Shown: positions 1 through 5,516 of the stretch, one piece after another
Layout of the letters: each line of letters opens with the position of its first letter
Position numbering within the stretch: the stretch's first letter is position 1
NCBI GenBank assembly: GCA_012961565.1
Contig: DTZC01000220.1
Location: forward strand, 1-5,700
DNA length: 5,700 nucleotides
Direction: 5' to 3'
Origin: Dehalococcoidia bacterium
GTDB taxonomy: Bacteria > Chloroflexota > Dehalococcoidia > GIF9 > UBA5629
Translations under genes and position numbers: made by a program
Notes under the pieces: model-generated
The model's input: the letters and a program-made list of their open reading frames with translations, nothing else
The model's database searches: none
Told to the model about the DNA's origin: nothing

Positions 1-64
1 AAAGAACCAAGAAAAGAAAAAAGAATGCTACAATAGCTATAGTAGCAACATTGTTCCGTTTCAA
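1..64 (-). CDS. Partial CDS: N-terminus of a membrane protein, probably the second half-permease
   Basis: The first 21 codons of a gene that runs off the window at base 1. The proposed start is TTG at 64-62, which overlaps the TGA stop of the upstream permease (63-61) in a TTGA arrangement. A good Shine-Dalgarno, GGTGAGGTG, lies at 78-70, five bases before the start. The peptide begins MKRNN and continues as an unbroken hydrophobic stretch (VATIAIVAFFFLFLVL), as expected for a cytoplasmic basic N-terminus followed by a first membrane helix. The only ATG nearby, at 51-49, hits a stop after three more codons. The overlap implies translational coupling to the upstream half-permease. ArsP/DUF318-type permeases occur both as about 320-residue proteins and as adjacent half-size genes, so a partner half-permease is the best guess. 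The product is inferred mainly from context. Confidence 0.5.
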   Translation of the reverse strand, partial: MKRNNVATIAIVAFFFLFLVL

Positions 65-546
65 CAAAACACCTCACCAAAAAAGAATCCAGTTATCACT
101 GCAATGATAAGAGCTATCAGTAGGCTGATGGCATTCCTCATCACAGTGACTCTTGAGCCAAAATATTGCTTCTCAATCGGATAAGTAAGGACACCAACCA
201 TCATTAGAGTGGTGGTAAAAGCCGATAAAACCATATAGCTCACGCCTTTCGTCAGCAAGATTCCAGCTAAGGGATAGGCAATAAAACCTGGCATGAGTGT
301 GACGGAGCCAAGAAAAGAAGCTGTGAGCACAGCAGCAAATTTGTTCTCTACACCTAAATAATATGAAATGACTTCCTCTGGGATCAGAAAGAGCACAAGT
401 GAGACCAGAACTAGCATGACCATAAAAGCGGGCAGTATATTCACGAGCCTCCTGTAAGAAGCCATTAACGCCTTGAGCGTTTTCTCCTTGCTCCGAACAA
501 GAGAAAACACAAGCGCCACTCCAGTTATGGCATAGAACCAGTACAT
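61..546 (-). CDS. Half-size permease, ArsP/DUF318-like integral membrane protein
   Basis: A 161-residue, very hydrophobic protein. Likely membrane segments lie at about residues 2-17, 37-55, 68-98 (a Gly/Pro-rich segment that may be two short helices), 103-121 and 137-158. A basic loop at 19-33 suggests that this loop is cytoplasmic. The middle segment has the pattern GSVTLMPGFIAYPL (80-93), with conserved-looking Gly80, Pro86-Gly87 and Pro92, recalling the G/P-rich repeat of the permease family that includes the organoarsenical exporter ArsP (DUF318). Full-length members are about twice this size and are built from two similar halves, so this looks like one half, partnered by the overlapping downstream gene. 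ATG 546-544 is the first start after an in-frame TAA. Its Shine-Dalgarno is weak (GGAT about 12 bases upstream). Substrate unknown. The family call rests on recalled motif and size, not an alignment. Confidence 0.65.
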   Translation of the reverse strand: MYWFYAITGVALVFSLVRSKEKTLKALMASYRRLVNILPAFMVMLVLVSLVLFLIPEEVISYYLGVENKFAAVLTASFLGSVTLMPGFIAYPLAGILLTKGVSYMVLSAFTTTLMMVGVLTYPIEKQYFGSRVTVMRNAISLLIALIIAVITGFFFGEVFC

Positions 547-574
547 ATGATTTGCTTATCCACGCCGCAACAAT

Positions 575-587
575 GTCATATTGTGAC
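575..587. promoter_or_regulatory. Imperfect 13-bp dyad, possible operator
   Basis: GTCATATTGTGAC reads as a dyad with five of six arm positions matching around a central T. It lies just downstream of the predicted permease transcription start, where a repressor would block elongation or initiation. A dyad this short can occur by chance. Confidence 0.2.
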
Positions 588-602
588 TAGGCATGCTGTC
601 GT

Positions 603-632
603 ATTATCATATGAACCATGTCTGTTACTCAA
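603..632 (-). promoter_or_regulatory. Candidate sigma70-type promoter for the half-permease genes
   Basis: On the minus strand, TTGAGT (632-627, four of six consensus bases) and GATAAT (608-603, five of six) are separated by 18 bases. Transcription would start near 596, giving a leader of about 50 bases before the permease ATG at 546. The match is fair, not strong. Confidence 0.35.
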
Positions 633-699
633 ATTAACGTGTTTCCAGGCTCCAGCCCACAGGCGTCTACTAAGGCATTTGCGGCTTTATTGCATGCTC

Positions 700-754
700 A
701 CCAATCAACATTATTGGTCTGTCAGCTGACTGGTAAGGCCTTTGCCTTAGCTGA
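700..754. repeat. Cluster of perfect short inverted repeats (potential RNA or DNA structure)
   Basis: Three perfect dyads follow each other within 55 bases of gene-free DNA. They are ACCAAT/ATTGGT (700-705 and 713-718, 7-nt loop), the 10-bp palindrome GTCAGCTGAC (721-730), and TAAGGC/GCCTTA (734-739 and 744-749, loop CTTT). The last can extend: TCAGC at 722-726 pairs with GCTGA at 750-754, giving an 11-bp stem with a 7-nt bulge. No T-run follows on either strand, so this is not an ordinary terminator. I do not recognise a known riboswitch. It lies about 70-120 bases upstream of the candidate permease promoter. Confidence 0.35.
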
Positions 755-896
755 GATTCACTGACATTCAGACTCACCACAAGTTTCACCATCCTGACAC
801 GAACTTATCCATCTAAAGGACTAGTAAATGTGGCTATTACTCGATAGCCGTCGGTTGTAGGACAATGCTACGATGCAAAATCGTACGGACGCCCGA
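755..896. other. Gene-free stretch with one small hairpin
   Basis: With 547-754 and 897-1000, this makes a gap of about 450 bases between the permease start and the small gene at 1001. I find no reading frame with a credible ribosome binding site here. The only structure seen is a perfect 6-bp hairpin, TACGAT/ATCGTA at 869-874 and 880-885 with loop GCAAA. It ends eleven bases before the candidate promoter at 897 and could be an operator for it. Confidence 0.3.
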
Positions 897-925
897 TTCA
901 CATAAGGCAGATTATGCACGATAAT
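897..925 (+). promoter_or_regulatory. Sigma70-type promoter for the small membrane-protein gene
   Basis: TTCACA (897-902, five of six consensus bases) and GATAAT (920-925, five of six) are separated by exactly 17 bases. The expected start of transcription is near 932, giving a leader of about 69 bases to the ATG at 1001. The quality of the match and the position before a strong RBS support each other. Confidence 0.45.
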
Positions 926-1000
926 ATACATAGACACTGCGAACTAAACAAATTTCCATCTCATACGTTATAAACAATAGAGAAAAGAAGGAGGAAACAA

Positions 1001-1132
1001 ATGAAGCGAATAAGCAGACTTACAAGCATCATCAGCCACGATAAATCCCTTCAAGGTCTGTTAAGTGGCATGATCCTCTGCGGCGTCGCTCTTATGGGCG
1101 TGATAGCTACAGCATGTATCTGGTATCTATGA
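1001..1132 (+). CDS. Small single-helix membrane protein, 43 residues, unknown function
   Basis: A 43-codon frame from ATG 1001 to TGA 1130-1132. A near-perfect Shine-Dalgarno, AAGGAGGAA (988-996), leaves a 6-base gap between its GGAGG core and the ATG. A candidate promoter lies at 897-925 and a stable hairpin follows the stop. The N-terminal half is polar and basic (MKRISRL, then a Ser/His/Asp/Lys stretch to about residue 18). Residues 19-43 are one hydrophobic helix rich in Gly, Ala, Leu, Ile and Met with Cys27 and Cys39, ending in aromatic WYL. Positive charges only at the N-terminal side predict an N-in orientation with the C-terminus at the outer face. There is no signal-peptidase or lipobox motif. 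I do not recognise the family. A small membrane regulator, subunit or type I toxin-like peptide are all possible. Evidence that it is a gene comes from signals, not homology. Confidence 0.55.
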   Translation: MKRISRLTSIISHDKSLQGLLSGMILCGVALMGVIATACIWYL

Positions 1133-1174
1133 TAACAAAGGCATAAAGATGCTAGAACTACCATAGCCATTGAC

Positions 1175-1217
1175 AGGGCGGTGACAGCGTGCTACGTGTC
1201 AAAGCTGCCACCGCTCT
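1175..1217. terminator. Long hairpin, possible bidirectional terminator
   Basis: Arms 1175-1188 and 1204-1217 pair over 14 positions with one G-U pair and one A/C mismatch around a 15-base loop. The stem is GC-rich. It lies 42 bases after the stop of the small plus-strand gene and 77 bases past the stop of the minus-strand dehydrogenase, so it could end both transcripts. No proper T-run follows on either strand (CTCGTTT on plus, GTCAAT on minus), so a Rho-independent role is uncertain. It could instead protect 3' ends. Confidence 0.4.
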
Positions 1218-1232
1218 CTCGTTTGCCTCACC

Positions 1233-1247
1233 ACCTGAATCCCAGGT
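1233..1247. repeat. Small perfect hairpin near the dehydrogenase 3' end
   Basis: ACCTG (1233-1237) and CAGGT (1243-1247) pair perfectly around a 5-base loop, in the intergenic stretch 1133-1294. With the larger hairpin at 1175-1217 it may help end converging transcripts. The rest of that stretch shows nothing recognisable. Confidence 0.2.
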
Positions 1248-1294
1248 CACCATTTTGAAAACAACCTATTCCCGATTCGGACCCGGTAACCCGC

Positions 1295-2443
1295 TCAGAT
1301 TTTTCCCCTCTTCAATGTTTCAGTGGGTTCAAATGCTTTGACCCCAAACTGCCTGGCAAGTTGTTCACACCTAGCAGCTAGCTTATCAAATCCTATCTCT
1401 CTGGCAAGCTGGAATGGACCGAATGCACCCCCACCCCCGTTAACCATCGCCTTATCAATATCATCAGGACTTTTTGCCACACCCTCCTCCAGCAATTTTG
1501 CTGCTTCATTCACCTGAATGGCAATTAAGTCAGTCGGGTCGAAATCCTCTTTAGCTTTAGAGAGGTCAATCTCTGGTCTTCCTCGAGACCAATCAAAAAT
1601 TCCCCTGCCTGTCTTTTTTCCCAGATTGCCAGCCTCGACTTTCTCCTTCAACCACTTGGGGGGTGTGTAGTCCGCTGAGAGCCTCTCTGCAAAATAAAGA
1701 GAGCCATGATAGGCAACATCCAGTCCCACGTAATCCATCAACTCGTATGGACCCATCGGCATACCCGCTTTCCTCATCCTAGCATCAACCTCCTCAGGCG
1801 TAGCCAATCCCCTTTCAAGTATGGCACCGAGCAAAATTGATGTGGGGGCGTTGACCCTGTTATAAATGAAGCCAATAGAGTCCTTTTCCACCCTCACCGG
1901 GACTTTGTCCATTTTCAATGCCAAGTCATAGGTTATCTGCATGGTCTCCTCGCTGGTCTTGTCTCCCTTAATGACCTCGACAAGCCTCATCAGCACAGCA
2001 GGATTGAAGAAGTGCATCCCGACGACCTTCTCGGGGCGACCGGTTACTGACGCTATCTCGGTAATGCTCATATTCGAAGTATTCGAAGCCAGTATAGCAT
2101 GCTTTGGTGTGCGCTTATCCAGCTCCTTGAATACTTCTTTTTTCAAGTCCATAATTTCGGGAACTGCCTCAATAACGAAATCAACATCTCTAACTGCCTC
2201 ACCGACATCAACAAATGTCTTAATATTGCCCAGCATTGCCTGTTTGCTATCTTGTGATATCTTTTGCTTCCCCGCTAACTTTTCCAAGCTGTCTACAATC
2301 CTAGCAAGTCCTTTGTCAACAAATCTCTGCTCAACGTCCCTCATTGCCACCTTGTAGCCAGCTAGCAGTGCCACCTCAGCTATTCCGTGCCCCATATCCC
2401 CGGCACCCATGACTGCTATTTTCCTAATATCCTCTACTCTCAT
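1295..2443 (-). CDS. 3-hydroxyacyl-CoA dehydrogenase, NAD-dependent
   Basis: Oxidises 3-hydroxyacyl-CoA to 3-ketoacyl-CoA with NAD in the cytoplasm, the third step of beta-oxidation (or the reverse in acyl-CoA synthesis). It has 382 residues in the usual order. A Rossmann domain opens with GAGDMG at 13-18. It continues through FVIEAVPE (89-96), SNTS (120-123) and HFFNP (144-148). The likely catalytic pair is His144 and Glu156, with the 12-residue spacing known in this family, and Asn195 in GFIYNR is the usual active-site Asn. The C-terminal helical part appears as two 3HCDH-type segments, about 187-285 and 304-382, making it longer than the minimal about 285-residue enzyme and like the dehydrogenase part of fused dehydrogenase/hydratase proteins. 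ATG 2443 follows AGGAGAAGGGAG at a good distance. It starts 41 bases after the hydratase stop, so the two are probably co-transcribed. Chain-length preference cannot be read from the sequence. Confidence 0.95.
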   Translation of the reverse strand: MRVEDIRKIAVMGAGDMGHGIAEVALLAGYKVAMRDVEQRFVDKGLARIVDSLEKLAGKQKISQDSKQAMLGNIKTFVDVGEAVRDVDFVIEAVPEIMDLKKEVFKELDKRTPKHAILASNTSNMSITEIASVTGRPEKVVGMHFFNPAVLMRLVEVIKGDKTSEETMQITYDLALKMDKVPVRVEKDSIGFIYNRVNAPTSILLGAILERGLATPEEVDARMRKAGMPMGPYELMDYVGLDVAYHGSLYFAERLSADYTPPKWLKEKVEAGNLGKKTGRGIFDWSRGRPEIDLSKAKEDFDPTDLIAIQVNEAAKLLEEGVAKSPDDIDKAMVNGGGGAFGPFQLAREIGFDKLAARCEQLARQFGVKAFEPTETLKRGKI

Positions 2444-2484
2444 ACTAAAAACTCCCTTCTCCTGTTTTGCCCCTAGCTCTGAAG

Positions 2485-3261
2485 CTATTCGCCCCTAAAC
2501 ACGGGCTCCCGCTTCTGGGCAAATGCTATCATGCCCTCCATGGCATCCTTTGTCTTCATTACACGTTTTGAACCTTCCAATTCAACCTTCAAACCCTCGC
2601 TGAGAGTCATATCCAGACCCCGGGTCACTGTGTCGAGGATTACCTGTACCGCAATCGGTGCCTTCTTAGCCAGCGTGCTGGCATATTCCTTAGCATCCTT
2701 CATCAATTCCCCCGGCTTAGACACCCTATTGATAAGTCCGATAGCCAGGGCTTCAGAGGCACTAATTCGAGTCCCGAGGAGAAGCATTTCAAGTGCCTTG
2801 GTCTTCCCTACCAGCCTGGGCAGCCTCTGCGTCCCTCCCCAGCCCGGGATTATGCCGAGGTCGATTTCAGGTTGTCCTATCACCGCCCTTTCCAAATCGA
2901 CCATTATCCTGAAGTGGCAGGACATCGCCAACTCACACCCCCCACCAAGTGCAAAGCCATTTATGGCTGCAATAACAGGCTTAGGCAACCTTTCAATCCT
3001 ACTAAACACCTCCTGTCCTTTAGGACTGGTCTGTTCTGCTTCTAGTGTCCCCGCAGTCTTCACATCAAATCCCGCTGAAAACCCCTTTTCGCCAGCACCA
3101 GTAATTATCAAGACCCATATTGTCTTATCGTGCTCGAACTCAGCTAATGCCTGGTCAAGCTCATTCAGGGTAGCCAGATTTATCGGATTGGCTGGCGGGC
3201 GGTTCAAAGTAATAATTCCTATGCTGCCATCACGCTCGACAATCACATTTTCATAAGTCAC
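2485..3261 (-). CDS. Enoyl-CoA hydratase (crotonase family)
   Basis: Adds water to trans-2-enoyl-CoA to give 3-hydroxyacyl-CoA, the substrate of the dehydrogenase encoded next. It has 258 residues from the GTG chosen here, the usual crotonase length. The first oxyanion-hole segment is FSAGFDVK (61-68). The second is ALGGGCELAMSC (104-115). Both catalytic glutamates of true hydratases are present: Glu110 in GGGCEL and Glu132 in GQPEIDLG, followed by PGWGGTQRL. This supports hydratase activity over isomerase or other crotonase reactions. Start choice: AGGAGG (3273-3268) directly touches the ATG at 3267, which leaves no spacing, whereas GTG 3261-3259 sits six bases away, the normal distance, so GTG is preferred. 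Starting at ATG would add only two residues. One oddity is His at 116, where many family members have Asp after the Cys. A good promoter lies at 3434-3406. Confidence 0.95.
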   Translation of the reverse strand: MTYENVIVERDGSIGIITLNRPPANPINLATLNELDQALAEFEHDKTIWVLIITGAGEKGFSAGFDVKTAGTLEAEQTSPKGQEVFSRIERLPKPVIAAINGFALGGGCELAMSCHFRIMVDLERAVIGQPEIDLGIIPGWGGTQRLPRLVGKTKALEMLLLGTRISASEALAIGLINRVSKPGELMKDAKEYASTLAKKAPIAVQVILDTVTRGLDMTLSEGLKVELEGSKRVMKTKDAMEGMIAFAQKREPVFRGE

Positions 3262-3405
3262 AAGCATCCTCCTGTTATAATCTTGAGGTTTTTATGTAAA
3301 GTCATGGTCATGAAAGCCGATCAAACTGCTATCATATGCCCTCCTTCTGACGATTGTCCAACGGTTGAAAGAGACCGCACAAAAAGGCAGGAATGAACCA
3401 ATATG
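3262..3405 (-). other. Long hydratase leader with an isolated Shine-Dalgarno and mini-ORFs
   Basis: This is the predicted untranslated leader of the hydratase mRNA. It contains AAGGAGGG (3346-3339) three bases before an ATG (3335-3333) that encodes only MIAV and then TGA. Further on, a 17-codon frame starts at ATG 3311 without a Shine-Dalgarno and ends in a TGA (3260-3258) that overlaps the hydratase GTG as GTGA. A tandem CATGAC repeat lies at 3311-3300. None of this proves a regulatory leader, but the layout allows translational coupling. Confidence 0.25.
3268..3273 (-). promoter_or_regulatory. Ribosome binding site that decides the hydratase start
   Basis: AGGAGG ends immediately before the ATG at 3267-3265 and six bases before the in-frame GTG at 3261-3259. 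Zero spacing is not used by ribosomes in practice, so this site points to the GTG. Confidence 0.6.
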
Positions 3406-3434
3406 ATGTTAGCACCTGCAGCACTGGCTGTCAA
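3406..3434 (-). promoter_or_regulatory. Sigma70-type promoter for the hydratase-dehydrogenase pair
   Basis: A perfect -35 TTGACA (3434-3429) is followed after exactly 17 bases by TAACAT (3411-3406, four of six). Transcription would begin near 3399, leaving a leader of about 138 bases before the GTG at 3261. It is divergent from the promoter at 3473-3501, with 38 bases between the two -35 boxes. Confidence 0.5.
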
Positions 3435-3449
3435 CGGTATGTACTCGTC

Positions 3450-3462
3450 CGCAATCCTTGCG
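3450..3462. promoter_or_regulatory. 13-bp perfect dyad between divergent promoters, possible operator
   Basis: CGCAA (3450-3454) and TTGCG (3458-3462) are perfect inverted arms around TCC. The dyad lies in the 38-base interval between the two opposed -35 boxes, where one regulator could control both directions. The regulator is unknown, and arms of five bases could be chance. Confidence 0.3.
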
Positions 3463-3472
3463 CCAAAGCCTG

Positions 3473-3501
3473 TTGATTTATTGCTCCCGGAAACATATAC
3501 T
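3473..3501 (+). promoter_or_regulatory. Sigma70-type promoter for the EF-Tu domain II-like gene
   Basis: TTGATT (3473-3478, four of six consensus bases) and TATACT (3496-3501, five of six) are separated by exactly 17 bases. The start of transcription would be near 3508, about 30 bases before the ATG, which leaves room for the strong RBS. Confidence 0.55.
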
Positions 3502-3521
3502 TAAGAATAAACAAGCGCAGG

Positions 3522-3530
3522 AAGGAGGTG
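3522..3530 (+). promoter_or_regulatory. Full-length consensus ribosome binding site
   Basis: AAGGAGGTG is a nine-base complement to the usual 16S anti-Shine-Dalgarno and lies seven bases before ATG 3538. This is the strongest site in the window and suggests high translation of the small protein. Confidence 0.7.
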
Positions 3531-3537
3531 CCTTCTA

Positions 3538-3789
3538 ATGCCAGAGGTTGAAGTCGGACGGGTAAGCGATTTCTTTGCCAGACCAGTGGTAGCAGGCATC
3601 ACACTAACCGACACATTGAAATTGGGTGACAGGATTCACATCAAAGGACACACCACCGACCTCGAGCTTACAGTTGAGTCAATGCAGATTAACAATGTCA
3701 ACGTGACTGAGGGCAAAGCTGGAGATGCTGTTGGGGTTAAAGTCCCTGACCGGGTAAGACCTGGAGACAGAGTTTACAAAATTACCTAG
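3538..3789 (+). CDS. Translation elongation factor-like protein (stand-alone EF-Tu domain II-type beta-barrel)
   Basis: An 83-residue cytoplasmic protein made of one predicted beta-barrel. The pattern matches domain 2 of translation GTPases: Gly7-Arg-Val, then Ala19-Gly20-Ile21, LKLGDRIHIKG (27-37) corresponding to the L..GD.I.I.G turn, VESMQI (46-51) corresponding to the V.SIQ strand, GKAGDAVGVKV (59-69) and RPGDRVY (74-80). There is no G domain and none of the GTP-binding motifs, so it cannot be a GTPase itself. Short proteins of this type are known in bacteria and archaea under the name translation elongation factor-like; the same fold occurs at the C-terminus of U32 peptidases. The function is not established, and RNA or tRNA binding is only inferred from the fold. 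It has its own promoter and a very strong RBS. The gene converges on ribH with six bases between stops and no clear terminator. Confidence 0.85.
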   Translation: MPEVEVGRVSDFFARPVVAGITLTDTLKLGDRIHIKGHTTDLELTVESMQINNVNVTEGKAGDAVGVKVPDRVRPGDRVYKIT

Positions 3790-3795
3790 GGGTTC

Positions 3796-4266
3796 CTACC
3801 CTACAATAGTCTTAAGTAGGTTAGCCATTTCTATAGCATTGGATGCTGCCGTAAACCCCCGGTTACCTTCTTTAGCCCCTGCTCTCTCAATAGCCTGTTC
3901 CAGTGTGTCTGCCGTTATGACGCCCTGAATGATTGGGACTCCGGTGTCCAGGCTTACCCTCGATATCCCCCTGCTGACCTCAGAAGCTACATATTCAAAA
4001 TGTGGCGTACCACCACGAATTACGGCACCTAAACAAACTATAGCGTCGTACCTGCCAGTCTGAGCAAGCCTTTTCGCCACCAGAGGAAGTTCCAAAGAGC
4101 CTGGAGTCCAGGCGATATCGATATCTTGCTCACTAACGCCGTGCCGCAGAAAAGCATCCTTCGCCCCATCAAGCAACCTTACGGTGATTATTTCGTTAAA
4201 ACGAGAAACTACCACGCTGAATTTCAGCCCCCTTCCCAGCAACATACCTTCATAACACTGAGCCAT
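3796..4266 (-). CDS. ribH: 6,7-dimethyl-8-ribityllumazine synthase
   Basis: Condenses 5-amino-6-ribitylaminouracil with 3,4-dihydroxy-2-butanone 4-phosphate to form lumazine, the penultimate step of riboflavin synthesis. It has 156 residues, the normal length. Family motifs seen: SRFN (21-24), the substrate-binding PGSLELP (55-61), [14 protein letters not shown] (80-93) with the catalytic His89, [16 protein letters not shown] (115-130), and the C-terminal [19 protein letters not shown] (133-151). Gln114 stands where many homologues have Phe (I-F-G-V-L), a minor difference. Proteins of this family usually assemble as pentamers or 60-subunit shells. ATG 4266 follows AAGGAGGA about nine bases upstream. 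It is last in the visible rib cluster, 26 bases after ribBA, and converges with the small plus-strand gene at 3538. Confidence 0.97.
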   Translation of the reverse strand: MAQCYEGMLLGRGLKFSVVVSRFNEIITVRLLDGAKDAFLRHGVSEQDIDIAWTPGSLELPLVAKRLAQTGRYDAIVCLGAVIRGGTPHFEYVASEVSRGISRVSLDTGVPIIQGVITADTLEQAIERAGAKEGNRGFTAASNAIEMANLLKTIVG

Positions 4267-4292
4267 ATAACCTGTCCTCCTTAACTTGCCGG

Positions 4293-5510
4293 TTAGTCCT
4301 CAGCAACCTCATCCACCCCCAGTAGATGCCCAAGTTTCTCCTGTTTGGTCCTGAGATATTCTAAATTATATGCAGTAGGTGGTGTTCTTAAATCCTCGAT
4401 CCCCACAATCTTGAGTCCATAACTCTCCAGCCCAATTACTTTCTTGGGATTATTGGTCAACAGGCGTATCTTATGTAAACCTAAGTCAGCCAAGATTTGA
4501 GCTCCGATCCCATAGTCCCTCAAATCAGCACCAAAACCCAGCGCGCTGTTTGCCTCTACAGTATCCAGCCCCTGGTCTTGAAGAGCATATGCCTTCACCT
4601 TGTTATGGAAGCCTATCCCCCTGCCCTCCTGTCGCATATACAAAAAAACCCCGCGACCTTCAGCAGCGATTGCTTCCATCGCCAGTTCAATCTGTCCACC
4701 ACAATCACAGCGCAAGCTTCCAAAAACATCACCAGTAAGGCATTCGCTATGGACGCGTACCAACACTGGCTCATCGCCAGATATATCACCCTTGACTAAG
4801 GCAACCTGCTCATCTGGGTCGACCTTGCTGCGGTAAGCGATAAGTGTGAATTCCCCATACCTAGTAGGCAACTTAGCCTCAGCGATTCGCATCACTAGTT
4901 TCTCATGGCGACGACGGTAGGCAATCAAATCAGCAATACTCACGATCTTGATGCCGAATTTGGCAGCGAGTACTTCGAGCTGGGACAGACGTGCCATAGT
5001 GCCATCTTCGTTCATAATCTCGCAAATAACCCCTGCAGGATAAAGCCCTGCCAGTCTAGCCAAATCCACTATCGCTTCGGTGTGGCCAGCCCGCACCAGC
5101 ACACCACCCTCCCGGGCACGGATAGGAAACATGTGCCCGGGGCGAGCTAAGTCCTCAGGCTTGGTATTTGGGTCAAGTACAGTCTTCACAGTTGCCGCGC
5201 GGTCATATGCAGAAATACCGCTAGACGTTTTGTGTTTAGCCTCTACTGAAACAGCAAAGGCAGTACAGAACTTTGCCGTGTTCTCCTGCACCATCAACGG
5301 AATGCGTAGCTCATCCAGCCGTTGGCCTGTTATGGGCAGACAGATCAGACCCCTGGCATGCTTCGCCATGAAATTTATTGCCTCCGGGGTGACCTTCTCA
5401 GCAGCAATTGCCAAATCACCCTCATTCTCCCTGTTCTCGTCATCGACGATAATGAGGAATTTTCCCGCCTTTATGTCTTCAATTGCCTCTGGAATGCTAG
5501 CAAATACCAT
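4293..5510 (-). CDS. ribBA: Bifunctional DHBP synthase / GTP cyclohydrolase II
   Basis: A 405-residue fusion supplying both precursors of riboflavin. Residues 1-200 are the DHBP synthase, converting ribulose 5-phosphate to 3,4-dihydroxy-2-butanone 4-phosphate. They carry the acidic metal loop [11 protein letters not shown] (23-33), HARGLICLP (51-59), [13 protein letters not shown] (96-108), and RPGHMFPI with AGHTEA (123-130, 141-146). Residues 205-405 are GTP cyclohydrolase [20 protein letters not shown] (254-271) with zinc ligands Cys257, Cys268 and Cys270, then RQEGRGIG (293-300), DTVEAN (316-321), [10 protein letters not shown] (331-340) and LLTNNPKK (350-357). Both halves look intact, and the length matches other RibBA proteins. 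ATG 5510 is preceded by GAGG nine bases upstream and starts six bases after the ribE stop, so the genes are co-transcribed and probably translationally coupled. Confidence 0.97.
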   Translation of the reverse strand: MVFASIPEAIEDIKAGKFLIIVDDENRENEGDLAIAAEKVTPEAINFMAKHARGLICLPITGQRLDELRIPLMVQENTAKFCTAFAVSVEAKHKTSSGISAYDRAATVKTVLDPNTKPEDLARPGHMFPIRAREGGVLVRAGHTEAIVDLARLAGLYPAGVICEIMNEDGTMARLSQLEVLAAKFGIKIVSIADLIAYRRRHEKLVMRIAEAKLPTRYGEFTLIAYRSKVDPDEQVALVKGDISGDEPVLVRVHSECLTGDVFGSLRCDCGGQIELAMEAIAAEGRGVFLYMRQEGRGIGFHNKVKAYALQDQGLDTVEANSALGFGADLRDYGIGAQILADLGLHKIRLLTNNPKKVIGLESYGLKIVGIEDLRTPPTAYNLEYLRTKQEKLGHLLGVDEVAED

Positions 5511-5516
5511 CAGCTT

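Noticed and set aside
547..729. Plus-strand frame of 60 codons starting just past the permease start.
   Set aside because: It has no Shine-Dalgarno, a low-complexity Cys/His/Leu composition unlike a folded protein, and it covers the likely permease promoter and part of the repeat cluster.
547..830. Possible riboswitch (for example cobalamin or FMN) in the permease upstream region.
   Set aside because: I could not find the conserved boxes of cobalamin, FMN, SAM or TPP elements on either strand; only simple stems are present.
1941..2357. 138-codon plus-strand frame opposite the dehydrogenase.
   Set aside because: It is antisense to the Rossmann domain coding region, Ser/Thr/Leu-rich, with no RBS or promoter.
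2531..3256. Long plus-strand frame opposite the hydratase gene.
   Set aside because: It is antisense to a clear crotonase gene with all catalytic motifs; its Ser/Pro/Ile-rich product is the typical shadow of a codon-biased gene.
3321..3540. Open minus-strand frame upstream of the hydratase that reads in a protein-like way (segment GFGARIADEYIPLTASAAG).
   Set aside because: It has no start codon with an RBS, it runs through the -35 and -10 boxes of the hydratase promoter and through the RBS of the plus-strand gene, and I recognise no family. The openness is probably chance.
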